Part shown: piece by piece, positions 34,021 to 44,157 of the stretch | Layout of the letters: each line of letters begins with the position of its first letter | How positions within the stretch are numbered: the stretch's first letter is position 1 | Source: CAIXLI01 sp964587125 | GTDB lineage: Bacteria > Pseudomonadota > Alphaproteobacteria > UBA9219 | Assembly: GCA_964587125.1 (NCBI GenBank) | Contig: CAZPKC010000002.1 | Span: 101,216 to 165,215, forward strand | DNA length: 64,000 nt | Direction: 5' to 3' | Notes under the pieces: model-generated | What the model was told of the DNA's origin: nothing | Seen by the model: only the letters and a program-made list of their open reading frames with translations | Databases searched by the model: none | Made by a program: the position numbers and the translations under genes

Positions 34021-35886
34021 ATGCCCTCCGAACAAATGCATTTTCGCGCCGAAGTCGCAAGGTTGCTCGATATTGTCGTTCACTCGCTTTACAGCGAGAA
34101 AGAAGTGTTTTTGCGCGAGCTTATCTCGAACGCTTCCGACGCCTGCGACAAATTGCGCTATGAGGCGATAACCCGGCCCGAATTGCTCGATGACGAGCCC
34201 GATTTCAAGATTACCGTCACGCTCGACAAAAAAGCCCGTACCGTCACGGTCGCCGATAACGGCATCGGCATGACGCGGGACGAATTGGTCGAGAATCTGG
34301 GCACGATCGCGCGTTCCGGCACGTCGGCGTTTCTGGAACAAATCGGGGACGCGAAAAAGGCCGATATCACCCAGATCGGGCAATTCGGCGTCGGATTTTA
34401 TGCCTCCTTTATGGTCGCCCAAGCCGTCGAGGTGAATTCGCGCAAGGCCGGAAGCGCCGAAAGCTGGTGTTGGGAATCCGACGGGCGCGGCAATTTTACG
34501 ATCGAAGAAGGCGAAAAAGCCGAACGCGGCACCGAAGTCATCGTCTACCTCAAACAAGGCGAAGACGAATTTCTCGATGTCGAACGCCTGCGCCACATCA
34601 TCGCCAAATATTCCGACCATATCGCGATTCCCGTGATTCTGAACGGCGAAGAAAAACCCGCCAACCGCGCGGGCGCTTTATGGCTGCGTCCTAAAAAGGA
34701 TATTACGGCCGAGCAATACAAGGAATTTTACCACCACGTCGCGCATGCTTTCGATGACGCGGCGTTGACCTTGCATTGGCGCGCGGAAGGAAGGATCGAA
34801 TACACGGGCCTGCTTTTCGTGCCCAGCATGAAACCGTTCGATTTATTCGATCCCAAGCGCGAACATGGCGTCAAATTGTACGTCAAGCGCGTTTTTATCA
34901 CCGACCACGCCGAAGGCCTTGTGCCGCCATGGCTGCGCTTTCTGCGCGGGATCGTGGACAGCGAGGATTTGCCGCTCAACGTCAGCCGCGAAATGCTGCA
35001 AAACAATCCGATGCTGGCCAAGATCAGGCAGGGCGTGACGAAACACGTTTTGTCCAACCTTTTAAAATTCGCCAAAGACGATCCCGAAGGATACGCCAAA
35101 GTTTGGGAAAACTTCGGCGCGGTTTTGAAGGAGGGCCTGTACGAAGACATAGAACATCGCGGCGATCTTGCCAAACTGGTGCGTTGCCGGTCGACCGAGG
35201 GCGAGGGCTTTACGTCTTTGGCCGACTATGTCGCGCGGATGAAGAAAGGACAGGAATCCATTTTCTATATCTGCGGCGAAAGCGAGGAAAAACTGCGGCG
35301 CAATCCGCATCTGGAAGGATTTAAATCCAAAGGCGTGGAAGTGTTGCTGCTTACCGAAACGGTCGATGATTTCTGGCCGGGCGCGCTTGGAGAATTCGAA
35401 GGCAAGGATTTTAAATCGGTCACGCGGTCGGGCGAAGATTTGGGAAAAATCGAAAACGAGGAGAATAAGAAAAAAGAAGAAACGAATCGCGCCGAAGCGC
35501 CGCCAGCGAAGGCGGAAGACCTTATCGCTCTCATTAAATTGACGCTGGGCGACACGGTCAAGGATGTGCGGGCGACGGATCGCCTGACGTCAAGCCCCGT
35601 TTGCCTTACGGCGGACGAAGGCGATTTGGACATTCATCTGGAACGCTTTCTGAAACAGCACAATCAAATCCGCACGCCCAGCAAACGCATTCTGGAAATC
35701 AATCTCAAGCATCCGCTCATCGCGCAAATGGCCGAGAGCGCCAAAAAATCCGGCGCGGCAGACAGCCTTAAAGACATTGCGTGGCTGCTGTTCGATCAGG
35801 CCAGGCTTTTGGACGGCGATACGCCGTCCGATCCGGTTGCGTTTGGGGAACGGCTGGACGCTATTCTGGCGAAGGCGCTCCAATAA
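34021..35886 (+). CDS. htpG: Molecular chaperone HtpG (Hsp90)
   Basis: A 621-residue cytosolic Hsp90 chaperone. The ATP-binding domain shows FLRELISNASDACDKLRYEA, VADNGIGMTRDELVENLGTIARSGT and GQFGVGFYASFMVA. The middle domain has the catalytic-loop region NVSREMLQ. The C-terminal dimerisation domain is present, so the length is normal. It is transcribed alone. Confidence 0.97.
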   Translation: MPSEQMHFRAEVARLLDIVVHSLYSEKEVFLRELISNASDACDKLRYEAITRPELLDDEPDFKITVTLDKKARTVTVADNGIGMTRDELVENLGTIARSGTSAFLEQIGDAKKADITQIGQFGVGFYASFMVAQAVEVNSRKAGSAESWCWESDGRGNFTIEEGEKAERGTEVIVYLKQGEDEFLDVERLRHIIAKYSDHIAIPVILNGEEKPANRAGALWLRPKKDITAEQYKEFYHHVAHAFDDAALTLHWRAEGRIEYTGLLFVPSMKPFDLFDPKREHGVKLYVKRVFITDHAEGLVPPWLRFLRGIVDSEDLPLNVSREMLQNNPMLAKIRQGVTKHVLSNLLKFAKDDPEGYAKVWENFGAVLKEGLYEDIEHRGDLAKLVRCRSTEGEGFTSLADYVARMKKGQESIFYICGESEEKLRRNPHLEGFKSKGVEVLLLTETVDDFWPGALGEFEGKDFKSVTRSGEDLGKIENEENKKKEETNRAEAPPAKAEDLIALIKLTLGDTVKDVRATDRLTSSPVCLTADEGDLDIHLERFLKQHNQIRTPSKRILEINLKHPLIAQMAESAKKSGAADSLKDIAWLLFDQARLLDGDTPSDPVAFGERLDAILAKALQ

Positions 35887-35990
35887 CTCGCGCAATTTTT
35901 ACCCTTTTTGCGGTTCAGACTTTATTAGGCAAATTGGCGTAAAATGAGAATCGACCCTGAATGAAGAGGGTCTGATTCGGAGTCCATAAC

Positions 35991-36812
35991 GTGCGTAAAC
36001 CGTCCGAAATCAAAGAATTAGCCAAACGCGACCTCTGCGTTCTCGCTCTCGTCGCGGGGGTGGGGGGCTTTTGCGCTTCTTTTCCGGCGCAGGCGGAAGA
36101 CAATCCCTTTGAATTCGACGCGGGAAACTGGGTGTCGTCCCAGACGTACAACGATAATTTGCTTCGCCGTCCGCCCCCGCCCGAGCAGGGAAAATCCGCC
36201 GAGGAAGAACCGGAGAATAAAATGGCCGCCGCTGCGCCTGCGCCCGAAGTCAAACCGCCCCCTCGTCCGCCGATGGTTTTTTCGACGCCTGTCCTGCCCG
36301 GGCTGAACAAAGGGTTCAACGTGCAGGTCAGCTCGACCGACGATATCGATGAAAAAACAACGCCCACCCCCGCCGCCGCGCCCGATGCAGCGCCGGATAT
36401 TCGGTTGCCGGATAAAAATTGGGCTCCTCCGTCCGAGAAAAGTTTAATGTCGAAAGCGCATAACGGGGAAAACGACGGACAGGAGGCATCGCCGCTTAAC
36501 GTTCGCATGACGTTTTTGCCTTCGCAGAACGTCGTTCCTATAACGAGCCCCGAGCACGAATCGGCGGAAAAGAAAGCCCATGCTCTTCTGAAAAAACTCG
36601 CGGAGGAGAAAAAGAAAACGCCTGCCAAAACGCCGGAAGAGGCCGCCGCCTGCGCGGCTTTGGATGCGTATAAACAGCAGCAGCTCGACGCCATTCAAAG
36701 CGACCGGCAGACGCTGAAGGCGCTTCAGGACGCCATTCATTCGCTGGGGCTTGGAAAGAAGCTGGATTTCATGAGCCAGCAGGGAAGCACGCTAATACCA
36801 GCGGGCCCATGA
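35991..36812 (+). CDS. Hypothetical exported Pro-rich protein
   Basis: 273 residues with a signal peptide (to about FPAQAED) and a GTG start. The middle is rich in Pro, Ala and Glu (for example PEVKPPPRPP). The C-terminal third is a charged coiled-coil-like helix (about 190-255, KKAHALLKKLAEEKKKTPAK). No family recognised. The last five codons and the stop are supplied by an intergenic repeat that begins at 36795, so the native C-terminus has probably been replaced. Confidence 0.65.
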   Translation: MRKPSEIKELAKRDLCVLALVAGVGGFCASFPAQAEDNPFEFDAGNWVSSQTYNDNLLRRPPPPEQGKSAEEEPENKMAAAAPAPEVKPPPRPPMVFSTPVLPGLNKGFNVQVSSTDDIDEKTTPTPAAAPDAAPDIRLPDKNWAPPSEKSLMSKAHNGENDGQEASPLNVRMTFLPSQNVVPITSPEHESAEKKAHALLKKLAEEKKKTPAKTPEEAAACAALDAYKQQQLDAIQSDRQTLKALQDAIHSLGLGKKLDFMSQQGSTLIPAGP

Positions 36813-36944
36813 AATCCGATTTGCCGACTGACATCACTCGCTCTGCGGTACGCTCATATCCTCTTGGAACGCCTGTATTTTTGCACCTTCGCTCCCCGCA
36901 ACCGCTCGTGACCTAGGCGAGTCACTTCAAGCGCCGGTTGGTAT
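36795..36944 (+). repeat. 150-bp dispersed repeat, copy 1
   Basis: About 85% identical over its length to 61668-61816 in the same orientation. Long shared runs include GACATCACTCGCTCTGCGGT and CCCCGCAACCGCTCGTGACC. The ends form imperfect inverted repeats (ATACCAGCGGGC and GCGCCGGTTGGTAT). It has no coding capacity of its own. It looks like a MITE or REP-type element. Confidence 0.85.
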
Positions 36945-37065
36945 AAGCACATCGGATAATCAACCTCCGCCCGCCGCAAGCGCGCCCGAAGGGACAAGCG
37001 TGAGATAACGTTTAAGCGCGCGCAGAAAAACCTTCGCAAAAACGCGCTATAAAAAGCGGAAAGAT

Positions 37066-37365
37066 TCAAGCCGTCGCGGCGACCGATGTAGACGAAGAAT
37101 GCTTGGGCATTCCGTCGGCCGTCAGACCTTGGCGCAGATAAGCGACCGTCGCCGCAGACGGAGTTTGCGAAACGATATTGCCGCCGTTCTTATCGAGATA
37201 TTGAGTGATGAAACCCGCCATCGGGTCTTGGATGACCTGCGGATTTTTAAGCGGCGCGGCCGTTGTCGCGGAAGACGTCGTGTCGGACGAAGGAGCAGGC
37301 GAAGGAACGTTCACGCTTGAAGCCGCCCCTAAAGACGAATTGATCGTATTGATTGCTCCGGTCAT
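37066..37365 (-). CDS. Small Ser/Thr/Ala-rich hypothetical protein
   Basis: 99 residues with a low-complexity N-terminal half (Ser, Thr, Ala, Pro) and a segment MAGFITQYLDKNGGNIVSQTPSAATVAYLRQGL in the second half. No signal peptide. The ATG at 37365 has GAGGAGG upstream. No family recognised. It lies just beyond the repeat-protein gene of the Dot/Icm-like region, on the same strand. Confidence 0.6.
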   Translation of the reverse strand: MTGAINTINSSLGAASSVNVPSPAPSSDTTSSATTAAPLKNPQVIQDPMAGFITQYLDKNGGNIVSQTPSAATVAYLRQGLTADGMPKHSSSTSVAATA

Positions 37366-37568
37366 TGCAGGTGCCTCCTCTTTACACGTGGCGCGGGAAG
37401 AAACGAACAAAACTCGCCGCGCACACCCCAACGCACGTGCGACAATACTCCAAATTATTCTTCTTGACAAGAAAATATCTTGAAAGCTTGGTGCGGACAG
37501 ATTCGGGATCGAAACGATAACGGGTTGATTTGACGGGGAAAAGTAAAATGCAAACCAACGGTGCAGGC

Positions 37569-38903
37569 CTAATGAGGCGCGGCATTCGTTTCGGCGGAAT
37601 CGGGGTAGCCCATCTCCCTTATTTCTTCCCGCGTAGGTTCAAAGTGCGAAGTTTTAACGTGCTGATCCCGCGCCGCTTTCCAGACAGCCAGCTTGGATTT
37701 TCTGCTGCCGGAAGTAATGCTTAAAACTTCTCCTCCTGCATCCTTAAAGCAGAGTACATAGTCGTTGGCGAAAGTTTTAAGTTGTTCCGGATTGCTTTCG
37801 CTCTGTTCGATTGCCGTCGCCCAGTTTTTCTTTTCTTCCTCCCGAATGGTGCAATAGCGCAGATACGAAGGAGGGTCTCCCAGTTCTTCTTTTTGCTTCG
37901 GCGTGGGCTCGAAATTTAAAGTGATGCCCTGTTTTTTCGCTTCGGCCCACAGAGCCAGCTTGCCTTCCGGGCTGTAATTGTCCCCGATAGGTATGTTTTC
38001 TCCGAACTTTTGTTTGAGGCGGCTCACGTATTCTTTGACGGCTTCTTCCTGGCCCTTTGGATCAAGCTGTTTGAACCCAAGCAAACGCAAGCCCCCGTCT
38101 TTTTTCACGATGATTTTATAGGGTTGCTGATACGTGCGGGAAAATCCAAGTTTTTCTTTTTGCTCGGGCGTGGGGTCGAAATTTATGACATAAATGCCTT
38201 GCTTCTGAGCTTCCGCCCAAAAGGCCAACTGAAGTTTCGCACCGACAAATTTTCCTAAATCCAAGACTTCTATAGAACGTTGTTTGAAATAACGAAAATG
38301 TTTATCGACAATTTCTTTCCGAGCTTCGGGATCGAGCTTGTCGAAACCAAACGAATGTATGCGTCCGTTTCTATCCGCCAAAAATCCGCAGGGCTGTCGA
38401 TGATCCGGGGAAAAACCCATTATCATTTTTTGCAAGGCTGTCGGTTCGAACCCTTCGACTCTGACGCCCAATCTCTGCGCTTCCGCCCAGTAGCTCAGTT
38501 TAGTTCCCAAACTTGCCGTCGGTTTAAAAAATATTACATTTCCGTTTTCTTTCTTGTAACGGGAGATGATCCCTTTTAGTGCGTTCCTGTTTGCGTTTCT
38601 TTTTTCCAGCTTTTTTACAGCCCACCTTACAACGATTGCGACGGGGAGAAGCACTACCGTTAAGGCGGCCTCGATTAGCCAGACTAGTAGGTTGCCAAGC
38701 CATCCTTCACTCTGATTTCCTGAACCACTGCCTGAATAAGCAGGAGCTGTGGTTGGGGTGGGGGGTGAGTTATTCCCTTGCTGTTCTGCTTCGTTTCTCT
38801 CGCGCTCTTCTGCCCCTAATCGAGCAAAAGAACCCCTTTCGTATCTGTATGATGGGGTATAGCCAATAAATCCTCTCAAATAGCCGTCATCATCATCGAT
38901 CAT
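37569..38903 (-). CDS. Membrane-anchored protein with four 90-residue repeats
   Basis: 444 residues. An N-terminal polar tail and a Ser/Pro/Gly linker lead to one membrane helix (about 68-94). Four tandem repeats follow, with the signature KLxxWAEAxxxGI then FEPT. The repeat Trp residues fall at 139, 229, 319 and 408, a 90-residue period, and FEPT/FDPT at 152, 242, 331 and 421. The last repeat is truncated. I do not recognise the repeat. It lies downstream of the DotA-like gene on the same strand and may be an accessory or a substrate of the secretion system. Confidence 0.8.
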   Translation of the reverse strand: MIDDDDGYLRGFIGYTPSYRYERGSFARLGAEERERNEAEQQGNNSPPTPTTAPAYSGSGSGNQSEGWLGNLLVWLIEAALTVVLLPVAIVVRWAVKKLEKRNANRNALKGIISRYKKENGNVIFFKPTASLGTKLSYWAEAQRLGVRVEGFEPTALQKMIMGFSPDHRQPCGFLADRNGRIHSFGFDKLDPEARKEIVDKHFRYFKQRSIEVLDLGKFVGAKLQLAFWAEAQKQGIYVINFDPTPEQKEKLGFSRTYQQPYKIIVKKDGGLRLLGFKQLDPKGQEEAVKEYVSRLKQKFGENIPIGDNYSPEGKLALWAEAKKQGITLNFEPTPKQKEELGDPPSYLRYCTIREEEKKNWATAIEQSESNPEQLKTFANDYVLCFKDAGGEVLSITSGSRKSKLAVWKAARDQHVKTSHFEPTREEIREMGYPDSAETNAAPH

Positions 38904-39157
38904 TATTTTCTCCCACTTAATACCTCAAGCACAAAATAAATTCCCCGGTCTGTTGCTAATCATACCCGGCTTTTTCTACCAATCCTTGCAATGTCATAAA
39001 AACATAAAGCCTTCCGATTTTACCTGTTTTTCAGCGTTTTCTCAAGTTTTGTAATACTTTCATGAATGCCAAAATGGCAAAAACGACGCGCGTTTAACCA
39101 TAAAATTGCGGCTTCGGAAATAATGAAAATCGGGAATTTTTGGAAAGCCGAGCAAAG

Positions 39158-42100
39158 CTAAGTTTTACCCATCCTGCCCGCGGCCTCTGCTGCCTCTGTC
39201 GCTTTGGTCGCCGCCGTATCCGCTTTGGTTGCCGAAGCGGCTGCGCTTGCCGCGGCTTGACCTGCGCCCGAATCTCCCTGCTGATTAGCGTTGCTGCCCG
39301 AGCCACCAGAAGAACCGCCGGATGCCATCGCGCCGCCCATTGCGCCTGCGGCCAAGTCTCCCGAATCCGATCCCCCGGGCATATTGTATTGCGAGTACTG
39401 CGATGCAGCGCCCGACGAGGAGGGTTGAGTCCCGCCTCCTGATCCAGCGTTTCCTCCTTCCGAGCCCGTTCCCCCTCCTACGGAGTATCTTGTCTCTCCT
39501 CCTATCAACGCCCCCGATCCACCGCCCGGCGAAGCCGAATCCCCAGGCCCCGATAGCTTGCCCTTCATATAATTTGCACCGGCAGTCACTCCCTTGTCCA
39601 CATTTTTGGCCAGACCCTCTACCTTATCCGCTGACTTCATTACGGCATAATCACCAACAGCTGTTACGATACCTTGCATCTTACCTGCATCGCCAAGCTC
39701 AGGCATCGACTGGCCTTGTTGTCCCATCCAGTTTAATGCATTTTTGGGCAGATGTTCGATCATGGCGAAGGCATGATCGGCGAGAATGTACATGAAGAAG
39801 CAGTAAAGAACGGTGAAGATAAACTTGCTCAACACGACGGGGCCGTTGGCCGTTCCCCCCGCCGCCGCGACGGCAAGCGAAAACGTATAAGTCAAAAAGT
39901 TAGCGCCGACCATAAACGCCAACAATCCCGTGATTAATCCAAGAACCATCAAAATAGGACGCAGAAAAATATTGAAAACGAAGTAATATGCCTTCTGCGC
40001 TCCTCCGGGCAACCCATGCCCTTCGGGGCTCAAATGCGCAAGCGCGACAAGAGGAACCGCAACCACGGCTTCGGCAAGCGCGCCGACCCATGAAATAACG
40101 GCGAAAAGAAAGCGGGAAAACGGAATCATCGGCAGAACATAAGCCAACGTAAAACCGCAAACCCAGAATATCATAGCAAGGAAAGTCAAAAGCGGCATGA
40201 ACGCGGTAAGAATTGAATTGACGGCGTTTCCGATGTACGGGATCATAGCGATAACCCCGCCTGCCGCCTGACCTATAAAGGCAACCGCGTAAAGCCCGAG
40301 GGCGGTATTGACGTTCGCGTGTCCCAAATTGATCATTTGCCCGACGATGTCCGGCCCCGAAAGGGTCACGCCAAGCTGAAACGTGCTGTTCGTGGTCCCG
40401 CCGCTGCTGCAAGGCGCTCCCGTTCCCGCGGTCCAAACGCCGTTCAACGTCGCTATATGATCGACGATCCCCATAACCGCATCGGCGGACCATGCGCCGA
40501 ATGACTGAAACCATCCCTGCGTTTGATCCTGAAGCCCGAGCATGGACGCGCATTGGATTTGATCCGACGGAAGCGTTGTCTGCGCCGCGCCCTTGCTTAT
40601 CAATGAACCGAAGTTGGAAATATCCGAAGAAATTTTTTGGCCGATGCTGACTTCCGTAGCGGCATCGAGACCTCCCATTATAGAGCCAGTTATCGCGCCG
40701 ATGATATTTCCTATTATTGGAAGGACGGAGCCTCCGGCTGCGGACCCTTGCGCTGCGCCGGACGCCATTCCGTTCGCAACCGATCCCGCCGTGCCAAGCG
40801 CGCTACTGTCGAACTGGGGCGCTTGCGCTTGCGGCATTCCAGACTTTATGGCGTCGCTGATCATCGACTGTTCGCGTTCGACCGTAGGCAGGAACGTTCC
40901 GGCAAACACCCATCCATAAGGTTCGATTTTTTTGACGACCGTGGACATCTCCGACGCCGTCGGCGCGGCAAGGGCGGTCAGGTTGCTGGTCGCCGCCTGC
41001 TGATACGCGATCACGGCGCTTAACGTGCTGTTGGAAAGCGTGATCGGCGTGGTTCCGTCGTATGTGCCTCCGTCGCTCGTGGGTATGGTCCCCACAATTT
41101 TTGAACCTTCGGTTACGAAGGCTCCGAAATTGCTGGAGAGAGTCTGGCTTTCCGCAGTATAGGCCAATCCCGCAGCCGTATCGGCATTGCACGTCGCCGC
41201 GTCGGACGAGGAAGAGGTTGTGTTGCATACATCGAGAGACGTCGGATCCTTATACGGATTGTCCGGGATGAAATACCACCCGCACATATCCTGCCCTCCC
41301 AAATCGGGAGAGGAAAAAGAATACTTCGTCCCCGTCTGCCCGCCTATCGTCTGCCCGTCTATTTCTATTCCAGTGGTAGGGATTGTCGAGATATTGGAAC
41401 CGGAAATCTGCTGGTTCATCAAAGTAACGCGCGCGTTATAATCCGCGACGCAAGCTTCGCTTAAAACAAGATCGTTGGCGATCTGCGTCACGATCGGCGC
41501 GGCCGGCAATACGGGCGTCGTGGAATATGTGCTCAGATAGTTGAGAAAGATATCCCATGCGTTGCTTGCAAGCCCCGAACCCATTTCCGCCATTTTAATG
41601 ACGATGTATTGGCCCGAATTAAGGCCGCCGCTCACGGGAACCAGCAAACCTATGGCCACGACAAGGCGGATGGGAGCCCAAATCTGCCTTGCTTTGTCTC
41701 CCATCGGGACGCCGGAATGCGCCGTTTCGACGACCATCGAGGCGAGGTGGTAGAAAAGGATGATTCCGGCGACGACGAGAATCGCGTCGCTGTAAAATGG
41801 CAAAACCGCCTGCGTCAAAGCAGTTTGGAGATTCATCGTCGCGGGGACGGCGGAGTTCATATAGTCGGAGGAATAGGCGGTCAAAGACGCCGGCTGCGCC
41901 CCCAAAAACAAAAAGCTGATCCATGTCTGCGCAAGGTCCGTATCGGGACACGGCGCCGTGAATATACTGGTGCTCGCTGAAGAAGCGCAGGCGTCCGCCG
42001 CGTGCGCGTGGCCGATGAAAAGAGACAGCAGCGACGAAATAACGGCGAGAACCCCGAAGACGATTACGCCGATAACGGCGAAAAAGAGAATGGCTTGCGG

Positions 42101-42376
42101 CACGCCTTCGCGGGTGAAACGCACGTTTTGCCACGCCGAGGCGAAAATGGCGCGGAAAGACAAACGCGCGCCGGAATCGTTCAATCCCGGATAATCCTTC
42201 GGCAACAAACCGTAGATCGCGAAAACTCCGGCGATCAGTTGGAGAAGGATGCCCGTGCTTTCTTTTAAAGGATCGAACGACGCGCCCCAATGCGTGTTGA
42301 ATATGACGTCAAGAGCCGAACGCTTGGCGGCTTTTGGCTTGCCGGACGGAACCTCGGGAGGCGGAGTATCTATCAT
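39158..42376 (-). CDS. dotA: DotA/TraY-family type IVB secretion protein
   Basis: A 1072-residue polytopic inner-membrane protein, the length of Legionella DotA. Features are several hydrophobic segments (near 45-60, 95-125, 190-215, 240-270 and a cluster at 680-880), a large Ser/Thr-rich periplasmic domain between them (about 290-660) and the typical QIWAPIRLVVAIGLLVPVSGGLNSGQ motif after the fourth helix. The C-terminal 150 residues are Gly/Ser-rich and then Ala-rich. DotA is essential for Dot/Icm function and is itself released in Legionella. Confidence 0.85.
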   Translation of the reverse strand: MIDTPPPEVPSGKPKAAKRSALDVIFNTHWGASFDPLKESTGILLQLIAGVFAIYGLLPKDYPGLNDSGARLSFRAIFASAWQNVRFTREGVPQAILFFAVIGVIVFGVLAVISSLLSLFIGHAHAADACASSASTSIFTAPCPDTDLAQTWISFLFLGAQPASLTAYSSDYMNSAVPATMNLQTALTQAVLPFYSDAILVVAGIILFYHLASMVVETAHSGVPMGDKARQIWAPIRLVVAIGLLVPVSGGLNSGQYIVIKMAEMGSGLASNAWDIFLNYLSTYSTTPVLPAAPIVTQIANDLVLSEACVADYNARVTLMNQQISGSNISTIPTTGIEIDGQTIGGQTGTKYSFSSPDLGGQDMCGWYFIPDNPYKDPTSLDVCNTTSSSSDAATCNADTAAGLAYTAESQTLSSNFGAFVTEGSKIVGTIPTSDGGTYDGTTPITLSNSTLSAVIAYQQAATSNLTALAAPTASEMSTVVKKIEPYGWVFAGTFLPTVEREQSMISDAIKSGMPQAQAPQFDSSALGTAGSVANGMASGAAQGSAAGGSVLPIIGNIIGAITGSIMGGLDAATEVSIGQKISSDISNFGSLISKGAAQTTLPSDQIQCASMLGLQDQTQGWFQSFGAWSADAVMGIVDHIATLNGVWTAGTGAPCSSGGTTNSTFQLGVTLSGPDIVGQMINLGHANVNTALGLYAVAFIGQAAGGVIAMIPYIGNAVNSILTAFMPLLTFLAMIFWVCGFTLAYVLPMIPFSRFLFAVISWVGALAEAVVAVPLVALAHLSPEGHGLPGGAQKAYYFVFNIFLRPILMVLGLITGLLAFMVGANFLTYTFSLAVAAAGGTANGPVVLSKFIFTVLYCFFMYILADHAFAMIEHLPKNALNWMGQQGQSMPELGDAGKMQGIVTAVGDYAVMKSADKVEGLAKNVDKGVTAGANYMKGKLSGPGDSASPGGGSGALIGGETRYSVGGGTGSEGGNAGSGGGTQPSSSGAASQYSQYNMPGGSDSGDLAAGAMGGAMASGGSSGGSGSNANQQGDSGAGQAAASAAASATKADTAATKATEAAEAAGRMGKT

Positions 42377-42507
42377 CGCTTTAGTTTGGCCTATTTTGGC
42401 AAAAGATTCGTTAATTTAGCTTCATATTTACAAAATTTATCCACCTATATTGCCATACCCGTCTTTCCAGCAGAAACAGGGCGTTCGGCTCTTTGTTGGG
42501 CTCAAAT

Positions 42508-43992
42508 CTAAGAGCCGTTCCCGCCATTCCCGCCGTTTCCTCCATTGCCGCCGTTACCGGAGCCGCCCGGCATCAACACGGGCGTCGATGAGAATTGGCT
42601 TGAACTTCTGTCTATGCCGCCGTGAACGAAGGACATCGCTTCCGTCATAATCTGGCGTTCGAGCAGAAGCCCTTGCTCGAATTTTTCCGGCGCGTCGAGC
42701 GCCAGCGCAAAAAGCTGCTCCTTCGTGGCGACGCCCAAAGAGTTCAGATAGGCAATATACGTCGGCGAGGATAGCCGGTACGCGACATCGGCGCGGGCTT
42801 GCAGAGTGCTGCGGCCGTTTGCCTGACAGTAGTTATTGGCCGCGGCACTGATAATCTGGTTATTATAGTCGTCCGTGCAACGATTGGCTTGGGCGGCGTG
42901 TTGGTCCTTGAAGGCTTTCGGATATTGCACGCGCTCTTCGAAAAACTTCCAGCAATCGGAGAGCAGCCTGCTGTCGAGCGATTCCTGATGAGCGATCTCT
43001 CCGACGACGCCTAAGGCATTTTGCGGCGACGCGGCGGGCGGCAACGCTACGAAAACATCCTGCGCGAGATTTTGGCAAAAACCCGCCGCCGCATAGATCG
43101 GGTAATAGGCGGCGCCAACGGTTGCTATGGGCTTGGGAAACAAATTTGTCTGCGGCACAGCCGTATTCGGCGATGAGGGCGTCGTCCCCGCCGCCGATAA
43201 AGTCGGCGGAGACATAACCATCTGCGAGGTGTCGTTGGGAGCAAGATATTCCAAAGAACCAAGCAACGATTCAAGCGAGCGGTCTTGGCGCACATAGGTG
43301 GCGTTCTGTCCCGGGTTCGGGGACTTTGCGCAACCAAGACTGCTGGTGTTGATAGCGCCTTCAGGATCGTTGGGGTCGGTGGGGTTGAATCCGTTGAGGC
43401 ATCTATAATTGAAATCCTGCGCCAAGCCGATTTTGGGCGGCAACATCGATTTTGCGACTGCATTCAACTGCGCTTGCGCCGCGTTGCATGCCGCGTCTTG
43501 CACCGCGCCGCCACTTTTTGGATCGGGCAGCGGCAGCGAAGGGCAGCTCGTCGAAGAAACGGAAGTCGGGGTTGAGAACTGGGCTCCCTGTAACGTCGTT
43601 CCATTTAAAGTCGTCGTGATATAGCTTGGATCCGTGTCGGTTCCCATAAACGCGTTTTGGAGAATGGCGTTCGTATTGTAACTGGCTGTGCCCGGAATGC
43701 CCCCTCCCAAGAGATAAGTGAGGTTATAGTTATTGGCGGGTTTGTATGTCGTTCCGTCGCCGCCTAAAAGGAAATTGGTATTGTAGGTCTTGGATGGTGA
43801 AGTGTTCCCCTCATTTAATGGGTTGTTATCGCTGGAAGATCCTCCGATGGAAGTCGATATCCAATCCAAACTATTATTGAGGGTATCGTCAGAAGTGTCT
43901 TGGATAAATATCGCTTGCGCTTGAGCAGAGGAAAAAGAGGCCAGCAAAGCCCCGCCTAAAACCAGCGCAAAAGCCCGGAATTTTTTCTGCAT
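42508..43992 (-). CDS. Exported protein with Gly/Asn repeat tail, next to DotA
   Basis: 494 residues with a clear signal peptide ending at AQAQA. The mature part is rich in Asn, Thr and Ser with about ten cysteines, for example CNAAQAQLNAVAKSM and CRCLNGF-like segments. It ends in a (GGN)n tail encoded by a 9-nt tandem repeat near 42515-42560. The ATG at 43992 has GGAGGA upstream. No family recognised. It sits 131 bp upstream of dotA on the same strand and is probably part of the same operon and secretion apparatus. Confidence 0.75.
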   Translation of the reverse strand: MQKKFRAFALVLGGALLASFSSAQAQAIFIQDTSDDTLNNSLDWISTSIGGSSSDNNPLNEGNTSPSKTYNTNFLLGGDGTTYKPANNYNLTYLLGGGIPGTASYNTNAILQNAFMGTDTDPSYITTTLNGTTLQGAQFSTPTSVSSTSCPSLPLPDPKSGGAVQDAACNAAQAQLNAVAKSMLPPKIGLAQDFNYRCLNGFNPTDPNDPEGAINTSSLGCAKSPNPGQNATYVRQDRSLESLLGSLEYLAPNDTSQMVMSPPTLSAAGTTPSSPNTAVPQTNLFPKPIATVGAAYYPIYAAAGFCQNLAQDVFVALPPAASPQNALGVVGEIAHQESLDSRLLSDCWKFFEERVQYPKAFKDQHAAQANRCTDDYNNQIISAAANNYCQANGRSTLQARADVAYRLSSPTYIAYLNSLGVATKEQLFALALDAPEKFEQGLLLERQIMTEAMSFVHGGIDRSSSQFSSTPVLMPGGSGNGGNGGNGGNGGNGS

Positions 43993-44157
43993 AAATATCC
44001 TCCACGCGGCGGTAAAACGGCAAAACACCCCGCAAATCAATAAACGCAAAACGCTGTAATTTCAACGCCTGCGCGACACATCAATCCGCTATAATAGTGT
44101 CGCTAATAAAGATTAATCAACGCTTAATTAACCGGCTCCTCCGACCAGGCAAAATCC

